Position numbers and translations under genes: made by a program. Of a DNA stretch of 64,000 nt, positions 16,423-25,438 are shown piece after piece (the stretch's first letter is position 1; each line of letters starts with the position of its first letter). The notes below the pieces were generated by a model that ran no database searches, had not been told where the DNA came from, and saw nothing but the letters and a program-made list of their open reading frames with translations. The stretch comes from Thiorhodococcus minor (GTDB lineage: Bacteria; Pseudomonadota; Gammaproteobacteria; Chromatiales; Chromatiaceae), in NCBI RefSeq assembly GCF_010820565.1, contig NZ_JAAIJQ010000005.1, positions 58,558-122,557 on the forward strand, given 5' to 3'.

Positions 16423-17487
16423 TCAGCCGCCCTTCTCGGGGTCGCCGCTTCCTTCGAGCTGAGCCAGCCTGGACTCCAAGGTCGCGATGAGCTGCTGCTG
16501 GCGCTTCACCTGCTTGAGGAGTGTCGGCAGCCGGCCGAGCGCGGCCTGCTCGCGCAGATTGCGGCCGACCGCGCGCGCAGGCGTCCCGTTGACGGCAGCG
16601 CCGGGCGCGACATCGTTCGTGACACCGGCTTGGCCGCCGACGCGCGCGCCGTCGCCAATCCTGAGGTGATCCGAGATCGCGGCTTGTCCGGCGATGATGC
16701 AGCCGGTGCCGATCCGCGTGCTCCCGGCGATGCCGCTTTGGGCGACCATGATGACGTGCTCGCCGAGGCGGACGTTGTGGGCGATCTGCACCAGATTGTC
16801 GATCTTCGACCCGCGGCCCACCGTCGTGGCTCCGAGCGTCGCGCGGTCCACGCAGACATTGCTGCCAAGCTCGCAATCGTCCTCGATCACGACCCTGCCC
16901 AGCTGCGGCACCTTGCGATGCCCGCTGCCATCCCATTGATAGCCGAAGCCGTCGCCGCCGATGCGGGCGCCGGAGTGGATGATGCAGCGGTCGCCAATCC
17001 GGGTGTCGCGCTGCACGGTCACATTGGCGTGGATCACGCAGTGCCGACCGACCTCGACGCACGGCCCCAGATAGACGCCCGGCCCGATGACGCTGCCATC
17101 GCCCAGGCTTACACCTGCGGCCAGCACGGCCCCTGGCGCGATCGTGACCTGGCTGCCCAGCGCCGCAGTCGGGTCGATGCTCGCATCTGGGTGGATGCCG
17201 CTGTAGTCGGGTGGCGGGAGGAAGCGCTCCGCGATGGTGAAAAACGCCTCGCGCGGCTTGGGCACGCGGATGACGTTCCGAGGTATCGGCTCGGGAAAAT
17301 CCAGTGGGGCGAGCACGACCGCTGCGGCGGACGCGGCGATGGCGCCGTGCTGATCAAGGGCTTCGACGAAGCAGAGATCTCCCGGTGCCGCCGCGGCCAA
17401 GGTCGCGACGCCGGTAAGGTCGGGCAAGGGCGGCGTCGGGGGCGGGAGGTCGAGTTGGCGGCAGAGGTCGGCGCAGGACAAGATCAT
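16423..17487 (-). CDS. lpxD: UDP-3-O-acylglucosamine N-acyltransferase LpxD
   Basis: Third step of lipid A synthesis: transfers a hydroxyacyl chain from ACP to the 2-amino group of UDP-3-O-acyl-glucosamine. 354 residues: an N-terminal uridine-binding domain (1-100), a left-handed beta-helix of hexapeptide repeats (100-320) with the catalytic His237 in NLVQIAHNVRLGEH, and a C-terminal helix. The motif GGDGFGYQ is LpxD-typical. It stands alone, not in the usual bamA-ompH-lpxD-fabZ-lpxA cluster, so it may be a second copy; this cannot be decided from the window. Long downstream repeats separate it from DUF2333. Confidence 0.92.
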   Translation of the reverse strand: MILSCADLCRQLDLPPPTPPLPDLTGVATLAAAAPGDLCFVEALDQHGAIAASAAAVVLAPLDFPEPIPRNVIRVPKPREAFFTIAERFLPPPDYSGIHPDASIDPTAALGSQVTIAPGAVLAAGVSLGDGSVIGPGVYLGPCVEVGRHCVIHANVTVQRDTRIGDRCIIHSGARIGGDGFGYQWDGSGHRKVPQLGRVVIEDDCELGSNVCVDRATLGATTVGRGSKIDNLVQIAHNVRLGEHVIMVAQSGIAGSTRIGTGCIIAGQAAISDHLRIGDGARVGGQAGVTNDVAPGAAVNGTPARAVGRNLREQAALGRLPTLLKQVKRQQQLIATLESRLAQLEGSGDPEKGG

Positions 17488-17710
17488 GGCGTGCTTCCTG
17501 TTGCTGGGTGGTGACGCGAGCGCATCCCCAGCGGCCGCGAGAGGTCGGGACTATAGCCGAGTGCCAAGCGGCCTGGCCACCCGCCGACCGCGTCCATGGT
17601 TGAGCTCCGCTCGGCCCCACTCAACCTTCTGATGCGATGGCAGCTTCGCCAGTGCTGGCGCTCTCCATGTCGAGGCGGCCCTGAGACCCAATGACCCAAA
17701 AAGAGCAGTT

Positions 17711-17842
17711 GAACCGCAAAGGGCACAAAGCGCGCAAAGGATTTCAACATCCTGTCTGCGAAGCCATGCTCACCCAGAGGGTGAAGCGACGCGGCAATGC
17801 AAGCCTCTGTTTTTCTAAGTGTCCTTCGCGCTTTTGCGGTTC
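17711..17842. repeat. GAACCGCAAAG inverted-repeat element, copy 2
   Basis: Starts GAACCGCAAAGGGCACAAAG and ends TTTTGCGGTTC, 132 bp. Its left third is nearly identical to copy 1 (342-474); the middle has diverged. It occupies most of the gap between lpxD and the NAD(P)-binding protein, and its right end lies 35 bp before that gene's start. Confidence 0.8.
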
Positions 17843-17877
17843 TAATTGCCAAATCTAGGAATGAGGAATCGATCGGC

Positions 17878-18489
17878 ATGCATATCGCACTCTTCGGCGC
17901 GACGGGCGGGACCGGGCGCCAAGTCCTGGCCCAAGGCATCGCCCAAGGCCACAGCATCTCCGCGCTCGTCCGGGATCCGGCCAAACTGCCCGACCGAGCC
18001 GGACTGACCAAGGTTCAGGGCGACGTCCTCGACCCGGAGCCTGTGGCCCAATGCGTTGCGGGCGCGGACGCCGTGATCTGCGTTCTCGGCTCCCACGGTC
18101 GCCAAGCGCCCGTCGAGGCAGGCGGGACGGAGCGGATCCTGGAGGCTATGCGCGCCTCGGGCGTCCGACGCCTCATCGTCGTGACCTCACTCGGCGTGGG
18201 TGACAGCCGTCCGCAGCTCTCCTGGCCCGTCCGTCTGATGATGGATCTCACGCTCGGGGCGATCATGCGGGCGAAGGAAGCCCAGGAGGCCTTGGTGAAA
18301 GCGAGCGGCTTGGACTGGACCATTGTGCGTCCCGGCGGCCTGACCGATGGTCCCAAGACGGGTGGCTACGGGTTCGGCGTGGACAGCGCCATCAAGCCGG
18401 GGCGTGTCTCGCGCGCGGATGTCGCCGACTTCGTGCTGCGACAGCTCGCTGATGACGGCTTTCTGCATCAAGCCCCGGCGGTCGTGTAG
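17878..18489 (+). CDS. NAD(P)-binding SDR-like protein (NmrA/BLVRB group)
   Basis: 203 residues, an atypical short-chain dehydrogenase. A Rossmann glycine motif sits at the N-terminus (IALFGATGGTGRQVL), followed by GADAVICVLGS after strand 4 and VRRLIVVTSLGVGD. WTIVRPGGLTDG marks the sugar-epimerase-like half. There is no canonical YxxxK in place, as in biliverdin-reductase-B-like and NmrA-like proteins. GAGGAA precedes ATG 17878; the frame extends upstream only through repeat sequence. The substrate is unknown. It is convergent with msrA. Confidence 0.82.
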   Translation: MHIALFGATGGTGRQVLAQGIAQGHSISALVRDPAKLPDRAGLTKVQGDVLDPEPVAQCVAGADAVICVLGSHGRQAPVEAGGTERILEAMRASGVRRLIVVTSLGVGDSRPQLSWPVRLMMDLTLGAIMRAKEAQEALVKASGLDWTIVRPGGLTDGPKTGGYGFGVDSAIKPGRVSRADVADFVLRQLADDGFLHQAPAVV

Positions 18490-18519
18490 ACGCGCCAGGC
18501 GCAGGCGGGGCGGCTGGGC

Positions 18520-19182
18520 TTACTTCGCCCGATACAGCTCCGGCAGCCGCCGCTCCAGCTCGGTCAGCTTGGGCTGGTCGTGGATGACGATGTAGGGCTG
18601 TGTCGGGTGGCGCGGCAGGTAGTCCTGGTGGTAGGCCTCGGCGTCGTAGAAGCCCTCGAGCGGGGTCACTTGCGTGACGATGGGGCCGGAGTAGATGCCG
18701 CTGGCGTCGAGCTGGGCGATATAGGCCTCGGCGATGCGCTTCTGCTCCTCGCTGTCGTAGAAGATGGCGGAGCGGTACTGGGTGCCGACGTCCGGGCCCT
18801 GGCGGTTGAGCTGGGTCGGGTCATGGGCGACCTCGAAAAAGACCTTGAGCAGCTGGCCATAGGTGACCTGGGACGGGTCGTAGGTGATGCGCACGGACTC
18901 GGCGTGGTCGGTGCGCCCGGAGCTGACGCGCCTATAGGTCGCGCTGTCCGCATCGCCGCCGGCATAGCCGGAGACCACGTCTTCGACGCCGCGCACGTGC
19001 TCGAAGACGGCCTCGACGCCCCAGAAGCAGCCGCCGCCCAGGACGGCGGTCTGGGTGCCTGGCTTGGGGGGCTCGTCGACCTTGGGGTCGGGTAGCCCTT
19101 CCGCGTGGGCGCTCCAGGTCGTCGTCAGAAAGGCGGTTGCGGCGATTGTCTTGAGGCTCAGGCCCAGCAGACGGCGTCTCAT
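18520..19182 (-). CDS. msrA: Exported peptide methionine-S-sulfoxide reductase MsrA
   Basis: Reduces S-methionine sulfoxide in proteins. Catalytic motif GGGCFWG with Cys52, then the MsrA core (GYAGGDADSATYRRVSSGRT, HAESVRITYDP, YRSAIFY, FYDAEAYHQDYL). An N-terminal signal peptide (KTIAATAFLTTTWSAHA) places it in the periplasm, unlike the usual cytoplasmic MsrA. 220 residues. It is the last gene of a same-strand run (21774 to 18520) behind a Met-rich peptide and a YedY-like molybdoenzyme, so it probably repairs periplasmic methionine as part of that system. No C-terminal recycling Cys pair is seen, so the reductant is unclear. Confidence 0.93.
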   Translation of the reverse strand: MRRRLLGLSLKTIAATAFLTTTWSAHAEGLPDPKVDEPPKPGTQTAVLGGGCFWGVEAVFEHVRGVEDVVSGYAGGDADSATYRRVSSGRTDHAESVRITYDPSQVTYGQLLKVFFEVAHDPTQLNRQGPDVGTQYRSAIFYDSEEQKRIAEAYIAQLDASGIYSGPIVTQVTPLEGFYDAEAYHQDYLPRHPTQPYIVIHDQPKLTELERRLPELYRAK

Positions 19183-19263
19183 GGCTTCACTCCTCGATGG
19201 CTTTCATTGCGGGTGTTCGGATGTCGGCGCGGCCCGCTCGGGCGGGCCGTCGCCGGCGGCTCG

Positions 19264-19536
19264 CTACTTCATCATGCCGTCTTTGGCCATGCTGCCGCCC
19301 TTCTCCATGGCGTCCTGCTTCATCGCGTCCTTCGCCATCTCGCCCTCCTGCATGGCGTCCTTGGTCATGGCGTCCGTGCTCATGGCGTCTTTCGCCATCT
19401 CCCCCTTCGCCATGCTGTCCTTGGCCATGGCGTCTGTGGACATGGCGTCCTTGCCCATGTGGCTGTCGGCCGAGACGGCTGCGCCGCCGAAGGCCAGGAC
19501 GAGCGAGAGCAGTGCGGTGCTGGTGGTTTTGATCAT
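19264..19536 (-). CDS. Methionine-rich periplasmic peptide, MXKDX pentapeptide repeats (MrpX-like)
   Basis: 90 residues: a signal peptide (1-23, ending AAVSA) and a mature part of about 67 residues with a near-perfect five-residue period (AKDAM, STDAM, AKDSM, AKGEM, TKDAM and variants). Fourteen of the 67 mature residues (about 21%) are Met and there is no Cys. This is the MXKDX repeat family. In Azospira suillum a similar peptide (MrpX) with a YedY-type reductase scavenges hypochlorite through reversible Met oxidation; the same neighbours are present here. Copper binding by the Met repeats is an alternative. It lies 90 bp after the molybdoenzyme and 81 bp before msrA. Confidence 0.88.
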   Translation of the reverse strand: MIKTTSTALLSLVLAFGGAAVSADSHMGKDAMSTDAMAKDSMAKGEMAKDAMSTDAMTKDAMQEGEMAKDAMKQDAMEKGGSMAKDGMMK

Positions 19537-19626
19537 GGTGATCTCCAGAAGTTTGCGTGCGCGTTGTGGGTTTATTGCCTGAGCTGCGTGGCCCGAGGGC
19601 CTGTGCGTCGGGGCGCCGAGCTGGGC

Positions 19627-20397
<771 letters not shown>

Positions 20398-20407
20398 GGG
20401 AGGCTCC

Positions 20408-21016
20408 TCAGCGGCCGCGGATGATGGCAATCAGGGTGCGCGGCACCATGGCGACCATGACCAGATGGATGGCGACGAAGCCGACTAGGCCGGCCATGGC
20501 GAAGAAGTGGATGTAGCGGGCCGTCTCGTAGCCGCCGAGCAGCTCGCGCAGCAGGGGGAACTGGACGGACTTCCAGAGCACCAGGCCGGACAGGACCAGC
20601 AGCAGGATGTCCAGCATTACGAAGAGATAGGCCGCGCGCTGCACGGCGTTGTAGTGCTGCGGGTCGGCGTGCGACAGGCGTCCGCGCAGCGCCGCCTTGA
20701 GGTCGGCCAGGACGGTGCGTGGCGAGAGCGGCAGGAAGCGCCGCCACAGCCGCTTGCTCGCGACGTTCAGCGCCAGGTAGAGGATGCCGTTGGCGACCAG
20801 CAGCCACATGGCCGCGAAGTGCCATTGCAGGGCCCCGGCCAGCCAGCCGCCGAGGGTGATGTCGTTGGCGAAGCGGAAGTCGAAGAGCGGCGAGGCGTTG
20901 TAGATGCGCCAGCCGCTCATGACCATGATGACCACGGCCAGGGCATTGACCCAATGGGTGATCCGCAGCCAGAGCGGGTGGATCAGTGGGCGTTCCGACG
21001 GGACAGCTGTGGTCAC
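20408..21016 (-). CDS. Cytochrome b561-type membrane subunit (YedZ1-like partner of the molybdoenzyme)
   Basis: 202 residues with four or five hydrophobic helices. His residues positioned for b-heme ligation lie in the first helix (RITHWVNALAVVIMVMSGW), in the second (LQWHFAAMW) and in the last two (YIHFFAMAG, VAIHLVMVAM), the pattern of the Ni-Fe hydrogenase/cytochrome b561 family. The start is GTG 21016, with AGGAGG 7 bases upstream; it overlaps the preceding stop (GTGA). It probably passes quinol electrons to the periplasmic molybdoenzyme encoded next. This family differs from the classical MsrQ. Confidence 0.85.
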   Translation of the reverse strand: MTTAVPSERPLIHPLWLRITHWVNALAVVIMVMSGWRIYNASPLFDFRFANDITLGGWLAGALQWHFAAMWLLVANGILYLALNVASKRLWRRFLPLSPRTVLADLKAALRGRLSHADPQHYNAVQRAAYLFVMLDILLLVLSGLVLWKSVQFPLLRELLGGYETARYIHFFAMAGLVGFVAIHLVMVAMVPRTLIAIIRGR

Positions 21017-21774
21017 GAGCCGACCTCCTGATGGGTGAGACAGCGATCCGCGCCGACGGCCTGTAGCACCTGGCCACTGCGCGGATCTTGGACAAAGGCG
21101 CCGACCGCCAAGGCATCGGGGCGCCAGCTCGGCGCTAGCGCCAGGGTGCGCTTCAGGGTCAGCTGACCGGTCTTGAGCGGGAAGGGACCCAGCCAAGCGC
21201 GCACCACATGATGGTGACGCAGGCGGCGGCCGCGGTTCTCGCCTGCCGAGATATCTGAGCTGAGACCGCTTTCCGCAACCGCGATAACGAGCAGGACATC
21301 CTCGAGGGGGCTGGCCGCGCGGGCGTCGAGGGCGAGCCGTCCGTCCTCCGACAGGGCCGCCCGCAGCCGAAGACTGGCGCGGGCCGGTTGGGCGTTGATC
21401 CGCTCGACCTGGCTCGCGAGCGATCCGGGCCGGGTCGCGGCCCCGTTGATGAAGAACTGCGGCGTATAGACCGTTCGAGCGCCGCCCAGTCCGACCAGCC
21501 AGGATTGACGCTTCGCGAAGCCTTCCTGCGCAAAGGGATCTCGCCAGCCCAGGTCGTCCCAGTAGCCGACGTGCAAGGCCAAAGGCACCAGGCTCTGGTC
21601 CGGGCGCAGTCTGCTGAGACGCGCGTCCGCCGGCGGGCAGCTCGAGCAGCCTTCTGAGGTGTAGAGCTCGATCAGGGCCGTGGTGCCTGGCCCGCTCTCG
21701 ACCTCGCAGGCCGCCTTGCCCGCGAGCGGCAGGCTCACGAGTAGGGCCGTGAGCAGGGCGAGGGCAGGGTGCAT
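21013..21774 (-). CDS. DUF1223 thioredoxin-like exported protein
   Basis: 253 residues from ATG 21774 (GAGGTG about 6 bases upstream; an ATG 30 bases earlier would lengthen the signal peptide). After the signal ([17 protein letters not shown]) comes [17 protein letters not shown] with a CSSC pair (Cys43, Cys46), a thioredoxin-like redox site, then the DUF1223 motifs [12 protein letters not shown] and [12 protein letters not shown]1223 genes recur in SigF/NrsF regulons. It is first in the leftward operon and a GTAACC-N16-CGAA promoter lies 100 bp upstream. A periplasmic disulfide/redox role is inferred. Confidence 0.88.
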   Translation of the reverse strand: MHPALALLTALLVSLPLAGKAACEVESGPGTTALIELYTSEGCSSCPPADARLSRLRPDQSLVPLALHVGYWDDLGWRDPFAQEGFAKRQSWLVGLGGARTVYTPQFFINGAATRPGSLASQVERINAQPARASLRLRAALSEDGRLALDARAASPLEDVLLVIAVAESGLSSDISAGENRGRRLRHHHVVRAWLGPFPLKTGQLTLKRTLALAPSWRPDALAVGAFVQDPRSGQVLQAVGADRCLTHQEVGS

Positions 21775-21873
21775 CGGCTTCACCTCGATGTATCGTTGGG
21801 GCATCGTATGTGCCGTTCGGGCCTCGGCGGCTCGGATCGGACGCGGATCCGTCGTGCCGTCCTCGCAGAGCAG

Positions 21874-21899
21874 TTCGAGGCGAGGTGGTGATCGGTTAC
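21874..21899 (-). promoter_or_regulatory. Candidate SigF-type promoter for the DUF1223 operon (GTAACC-N16-CGAA)
   Basis: On the minus strand GTAACC (21899-21894) is followed by exactly 16 bases and CGAA (21877-21874). This is the consensus I recall for SigF-dependent promoters of Caulobacter. Transcription would start near 21868, giving a leader of about 95 bases before the DUF1223 ATG. Confidence 0.75.
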
Positions 21900-21944
21900 A
21901 CGAGCAGGCAAAATCCCGGTTCAGCCGGGTCCTGAAGGACTCCT

Positions 21945-21970
21945 GTAACCAAAGGCGGCGCTGGAGCGAA
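21945..21970 (+). promoter_or_regulatory. Candidate SigF-type promoter for the sigma factor gene (GTAACC-N16-CGAA)
   Basis: GTAACC at 21945-21950, 16 bases, CGAA at 21967-21970: the same element and spacing as the divergent site. It abuts the proposed sigma factor ATG at 21971, so a transcript from it would start just inside the gene. Either translation starts differently or this site does not drive the annotated start. Confidence 0.55.
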
Positions 21971-22546
21971 ATGACACACGAAGGCCGAGCAGACCACGTC
22001 GAGATCGAGCTGCGGGAATCCTTCCTGCGGGGGCGTGATGGCGACAGCGCGGCCTATCAAGGGCTCTTGGAGGTGCTGACCGCGCATCTGCGCGCCTACT
22101 TCAAGCGGCGTCTGACAGCCATGCCTGACGAGGTGGAGGATCTGGTGCAGGAGACCCTGCTCGCCATCCACAACAAGCGCCATACCTACCAGGCCAGCCA
22201 GCCCTTCACGGCCTGGGTCTATGCGATCGGCAAGTACAAGCTGATCGACCTCTTTCGCCGGCGCGCCGTCAGGGAGCAGCGGACGGACTCCATCGACCTG
22301 CTCGCGGAAGGCGCGGCCGAGCTGTTCTCCACTGCCGACTCCGACGCCGCCGAGGCCCGGCGCGATCTGCACAAGCTGTTGGCCCAGCTGCCGGACCGCC
22401 AGCGCCTGCCGATCGTCCACACCAAGCTCGAGGGGCTGTCGGTGGCGGAGGCGGCGAGAGCGACGGGGATGTCGGAGTCGGCCGTCAAGGTGGGCGTGCA
22501 CCGTGGACTCAAGGCCCTGGCGGCACTGATACGAGGTGAGACATGA
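21971..22546 (+). CDS. sigF: ECF RNA polymerase sigma factor, SigF (NrsF-controlled) type
   Basis: 191 residues. Region 2 is at about 30-100 ([40 protein letters not shown]) and region 4 at about 135-190 ([40 protein letters not shown]). The Phe-Arg-Arg-Arg end of region 2.4 and the partner downstream are typical of the SigF group, which responds to metals or reactive chlorine species. Its ATGA stop overlaps the start of the anti-sigma gene, ensuring coupled synthesis. GGAG lies just before ATG 21971. A promoter of the same type it should recognise abuts the start, suggesting autoregulation. Confidence 0.9.
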   Translation: MTHEGRADHVEIELRESFLRGRDGDSAAYQGLLEVLTAHLRAYFKRRLTAMPDEVEDLVQETLLAIHNKRHTYQASQPFTAWVYAIGKYKLIDLFRRRAVREQRTDSIDLLAEGAAELFSTADSDAAEARRDLHKLLAQLPDRQRLPIVHTKLEGLSVAEAARATGMSESAVKVGVHRGLKALAALIRGET

Positions 22547-23184
22547 AGACCGACGATCTAGTCATCCTCTTGGCGAACGATGTGGAGCCGGTCGAGCGCC
22601 ATGCCGTCGGGCGTCGCTATGTCATAGCCATCGGGCTAGGCGCCGCTGCTGCTGCCGCGCTCCTGGTCGGCCTGCTCGGCGTGCGCCCGGATCTCGCAGA
22701 GGCTGCGCGACTGCCGATGTTCTGGGTGAAGCTCGCCTTCGTCGCCAGCCTCGCCGGAGCCAGCCTGGCGGTCACGCTGCGTCTGGGCCGGCCGGGCGTG
22801 CGGCTGCACTGGGCGCCGACCGCCTTGGCTCTGCCGGTGCTGGCGATGTGGGGGCTGGGGGGTGTCGAGCTGGCGGAAGCGAGCTCGGTCGAGCGTGCGG
22901 CGCTCGTCTTCGGTACAAGCTGGAAGTCCTGCCCTGGGCTCATCGCCACACTGTCCATTCCCGTCTTCATCGCCGCCCTCTGGGCCATGCGCGGCCTGGC
23001 GCCGACCCATCTCCCGCTTGCCGGGGCCGCCTCCGGGCTCCTGGCCGGTGCGGTTGGCGCGCTGGTCTACTGCCTGCACTGCTCGGAGCTGGGCGCACCC
23101 TTCCTCGGGATCTGGTATCTGATTGGGATGCTGATTCCGGCGGGCGTTGGCGGGCTCCTTGGGACGCGCCTGCTAAGGTGGTAG
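22543..23184 (+). CDS. nrsF: NrsF/DUF1109 membrane anti-sigma factor
   Basis: 213 residues with about six membrane helices and a short cytoplasmic N-terminus ([20 protein letters not shown]) that would bind the sigma factor. The DUF1109 hallmarks are present: [12 protein letters not shown] (Cys130) and [15 protein letters not shown] (Cys177, Cys180). In the Caulobacter homologue a Cys pair at nearly the same positions is, as I recall, required for sensing; Cys130 and Cys180 are the probable equivalents. It starts inside the sigF stop. Loss of sigma binding after periplasmic oxidation or metal binding is the inferred signal route. Confidence 0.9.
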   Translation: MKTDDLVILLANDVEPVERHAVGRRYVIAIGLGAAAAAALLVGLLGVRPDLAEAARLPMFWVKLAFVASLAGASLAVTLRLGRPGVRLHWAPTALALPVLAMWGLGGVELAEASSVERAALVFGTSWKSCPGLIATLSIPVFIAALWAMRGLAPTHLPLAGAASGLLAGAVGALVYCLHCSELGAPFLGIWYLIGMLIPAGVGGLLGTRLLRW

Positions 23185-23476
23185 CACTCTCCACTGGCTG
23201 AGCCTTGGAGTGGGGCTGGGCCGATCCTCGCGTCGCCTGCCTAGCGCTCGGCTCAGACTCCGTCTCCTTTGATCCTTGACGTTTCTCATTGTCCGGCACC
23301 GCAAGGCGCGGGCAAGCTCTCGCGCCCCATTCGATCCTGTGCAAGCCAGCTGCCTCCTCTGTGAATCGCCGGCCGATCGCGGCGCGCGGCGCGGTCTCTT
23401 GCGCAATGTGGATGGATTGCATGAATTGAGCACGGACGAGTATCCGCGCATCTACTGTTAAGGACAGGAAAGCACG
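23185..23476. other. 292-bp intergenic region, nothing recognised
   Basis: No open frame with a credible start, no terminator hairpin with a T-run and no known repeat were seen between nrsF and the rhodanese gene. Confidence 0.4.
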
Positions 23477-23902
23477 ATGTACAACGTCTTCAATCCCGCC
23501 AGTCCAGTCGGTTTGATGGATTTCGTGGCAGCGGCAAAATCCCGTATCCGAGAGGTAACGCCAGATGAGCTGCAGGAGATGCGCTCCGCCGATTCGGATC
23601 TGATGATCCTGGACGTGCGCGAGTCCTCGGAGCATGAGCAGGGGCATATCGAGAATGCCTTTCTGATCCCCCGCGGCATCCTCGAGGCCGCGGCCGATCC
23701 GACCTATCCCAAGTGCGTGCCTGAGCTGGCTTCCAGTCATTCGCGCTCCATCGTCGCCTACTGTGCCTCAGGTGGTCGCTCGGCCATGGCGGCGGCCGTC
23801 CTGCAAATGATGGGCTTCGAAAAGGTCTACAGCCTGGCCGGGGGCTTCGCCGGCTGGGAGCAGGCGCAAATGCCGGTGAGGCGCGAAGCGCGCTACGTTT
23901 GA
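23477..23902 (+). CDS. Rhodanese-like sulfurtransferase
   Basis: 141 residues, a single rhodanese domain. The active-site loop is YCASGGRSAMAA with Cys96 and a following Arg101; CH2A/CH2B-like segments are DLMILDVRESSEHEQGHIEN and GFEKVYSLAGGFAGWEQ. A short N-terminal extension (MYNVFNPASPVGLMDFVAAA) precedes the fold and there is no signal peptide, so it is cytoplasmic. Such proteins carry persulfide sulfur; the acceptor is unknown. AGGACAGGAAAG lies before ATG 23477. Confidence 0.9.
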   Translation: MYNVFNPASPVGLMDFVAAAKSRIREVTPDELQEMRSADSDLMILDVRESSEHEQGHIENAFLIPRGILEAAADPTYPKCVPELASSHSRSIVAYCASGGRSAMAAAVLQMMGFEKVYSLAGGFAGWEQAQMPVRREARYV

Positions 23903-24027
23903 TCCAAGCGGCTCGAGGGTGCGCAAGCTGGCAGCAGGCTTCGCCCTCCGGGCCGGCGTGCTCCGGAGCGCCTAGGGGTTGCGTTATCGTTGAGACATTG
24001 TCCTGACAGCAGTTGAGCTTCGTGCCC

Positions 24028-24960
24028 ATGGAATTCGTCGACCGCCTCATCGCTCCTGCCCAACGTGCCGCATGGCAGGACCACGCCCGCAAGCACCCGT
24101 TGACGACCGCTGGGCTCTTCGTTGCCCTGGTTGCCATGCTGGTCATGCTCGCATCCAGTGTGTGGCAGGTGGTCGCTGGCGAAGCCTCTGTCGCGCTGCG
24201 GCTGGCGATGGGGGGCGGCCTGGTGGCGGCGCTTGCAACGGCGCTCGGTGCCCTGCCGGCGTTCGCGCTCAACGGGATCAATCAGCGTCTGGAGGACAGC
24301 ATGCTCGGCTTGGCGGCCGGCATGATGTTGGCGGCGAGCTCCTTCTCGCTGATCATCCCGGGGCTCGAGGCGGGTGAGGCGCTGACCGGAACGACCGCAC
24401 TCGCGGCCTTGGTCGTGGTGGCCGGCATGGCGTTGGGCGTCCTCTTGATGCTGGGGCTGGATCAGTTCACGCCGCATGCCCACATGCAGACCGGCCCTTG
24501 TGGCGCCGGCAATGAGCGCATCAGTCGACTTTGGCTCTTCGTCTTCGCGATCGCGCTGCACAATCTGCCCGAGGGGATGGCGATCGGCGTCGCCTTTTCG
24601 CAGGCCGATATGAGCGTCGGCGTGCCCTTGACCACGGCGATTGCCCTCCAAGACATGCCCGAAGGCCTCGCCGTTGCTATGGCGCTGCGTGCTATTGGTA
24701 TCAGACCCCTTGGCGCGGTCGCCCTGGCCGCAGCGACGGGGCTGATGGAGCCGCTCGGGGCCCTGCTCGGCGTCGGGCTGAGCGCCGGGCTGGCACTCGC
24801 TTATCCCGCTGGTCTGGGGCTAGCCGCCGGGGCCATGATCTTCGTCGTCTCCCACGAGGTCATCCCGGAGACGCATCGCAACGGCCACCAGACGCCGGCG
24901 ACGCTGGGGTTGATGGCCGGCTTCGCCTTGATGATGGTGCTGGATACGACGCTGGGGTGA
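24028..24960 (+). CDS. ZIP family divalent metal transporter
   Basis: 310 residues with about eight hydrophobic helices. The two ZIP metal-site motifs are present: HNLPEGMAIGVAFS (helix 4) and QDMPEGLAVAMALR (helix 5, with Gln replacing the usual His). A late SHEVIPETHRNGH element gives further His/Glu ligands. A long N-terminal amphipathic stretch precedes the first helix. It resembles the ZupT/GufA branch, importing Zn or related ions. ATG 24028 is preferred; a TTG 15 bases upstream keeps the frame open but neither has a strong ribosome site. Confidence 0.88.
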   Translation: MEFVDRLIAPAQRAAWQDHARKHPLTTAGLFVALVAMLVMLASSVWQVVAGEASVALRLAMGGGLVAALATALGALPAFALNGINQRLEDSMLGLAAGMMLAASSFSLIIPGLEAGEALTGTTALAALVVVAGMALGVLLMLGLDQFTPHAHMQTGPCGAGNERISRLWLFVFAIALHNLPEGMAIGVAFSQADMSVGVPLTTAIALQDMPEGLAVAMALRAIGIRPLGAVALAAATGLMEPLGALLGVGLSAGLALAYPAGLGLAAGAMIFVVSHEVIPETHRNGHQTPATLGLMAGFALMMVLDTTLG

Positions 24961-25000
24961 TGCCGCTCGGTCGTCCCAGCTCTTGGCGACTCGCTGGCGG

Positions 25001-25432
25001 CTAGGCGATCTTTGGCGGATGCGCTTCCTGCAATGGGAAGGCGGATACGGGGTCGAGAAGGTGGAGATGGACCCGTTCGTCCCCGTCTGGCAGGGCGCGC
25101 TCGAAGGCCGCTTCGATCCTCTGCATCTCGTCTGCCGCGCGTCCATCCATGAGGAGGACGAGACGAAGCCGGTTCATTCCACCTGCGTCGCGCTCGGAAA
25201 TGCCCACCTGGATCCAATCGCTCAGCTTGGCGACCGCCAGGCTGCAGCTGTCGACCGAAGCCATGTAGATCAGCAAGCGTCCGCCAATGGCGATGCGCCG
25301 CTCGATCCCCGCCGCCTGGGACAGCTCCGAGGGTGAGTCGTCGACTCGCTCGAAGACCTCGGCTGGGCAGGTGCATCCCAGGCTGTCGCGAACGAACCGC
25401 TCGAGCTCGGGAGTGGCCGGCTGGATGCCCAT
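25001..25432 (-). CDS. Conserved hypothetical protein with Cys-x-Cys-Pro motif
   Basis: 143 residues, no signal peptide or membrane segment. An N-terminal GCTCPAEVFERV motif, followed by alternating strands and helices (GGRLLIYMASVDSCSLAVAK, RLRLVLLMDGRA), suggests a small thioredoxin- or ferredoxin-like fold with a Cys pair near the first helix. I cannot assign a function. It lies 6 bp downstream of the PIN-PhoH gene on the same strand and is probably co-transcribed with it. Confidence 0.7.
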   Translation of the reverse strand: MGIQPATPELERFVRDSLGCTCPAEVFERVDDSPSELSQAAGIERRIAIGGRLLIYMASVDSCSLAVAKLSDWIQVGISERDAGGMNRLRLVLLMDGRAADEMQRIEAAFERALPDGDERVHLHLLDPVSAFPLQEAHPPKIA

Positions 25433-25438
25433 CCGAGC

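Noticed and set aside
16291..17514. 407-residue plus-strand frame opposite lpxD
   Set aside because: lpxD is complete with hexapeptide repeats and catalytic His; the opposite frame is a shadow.
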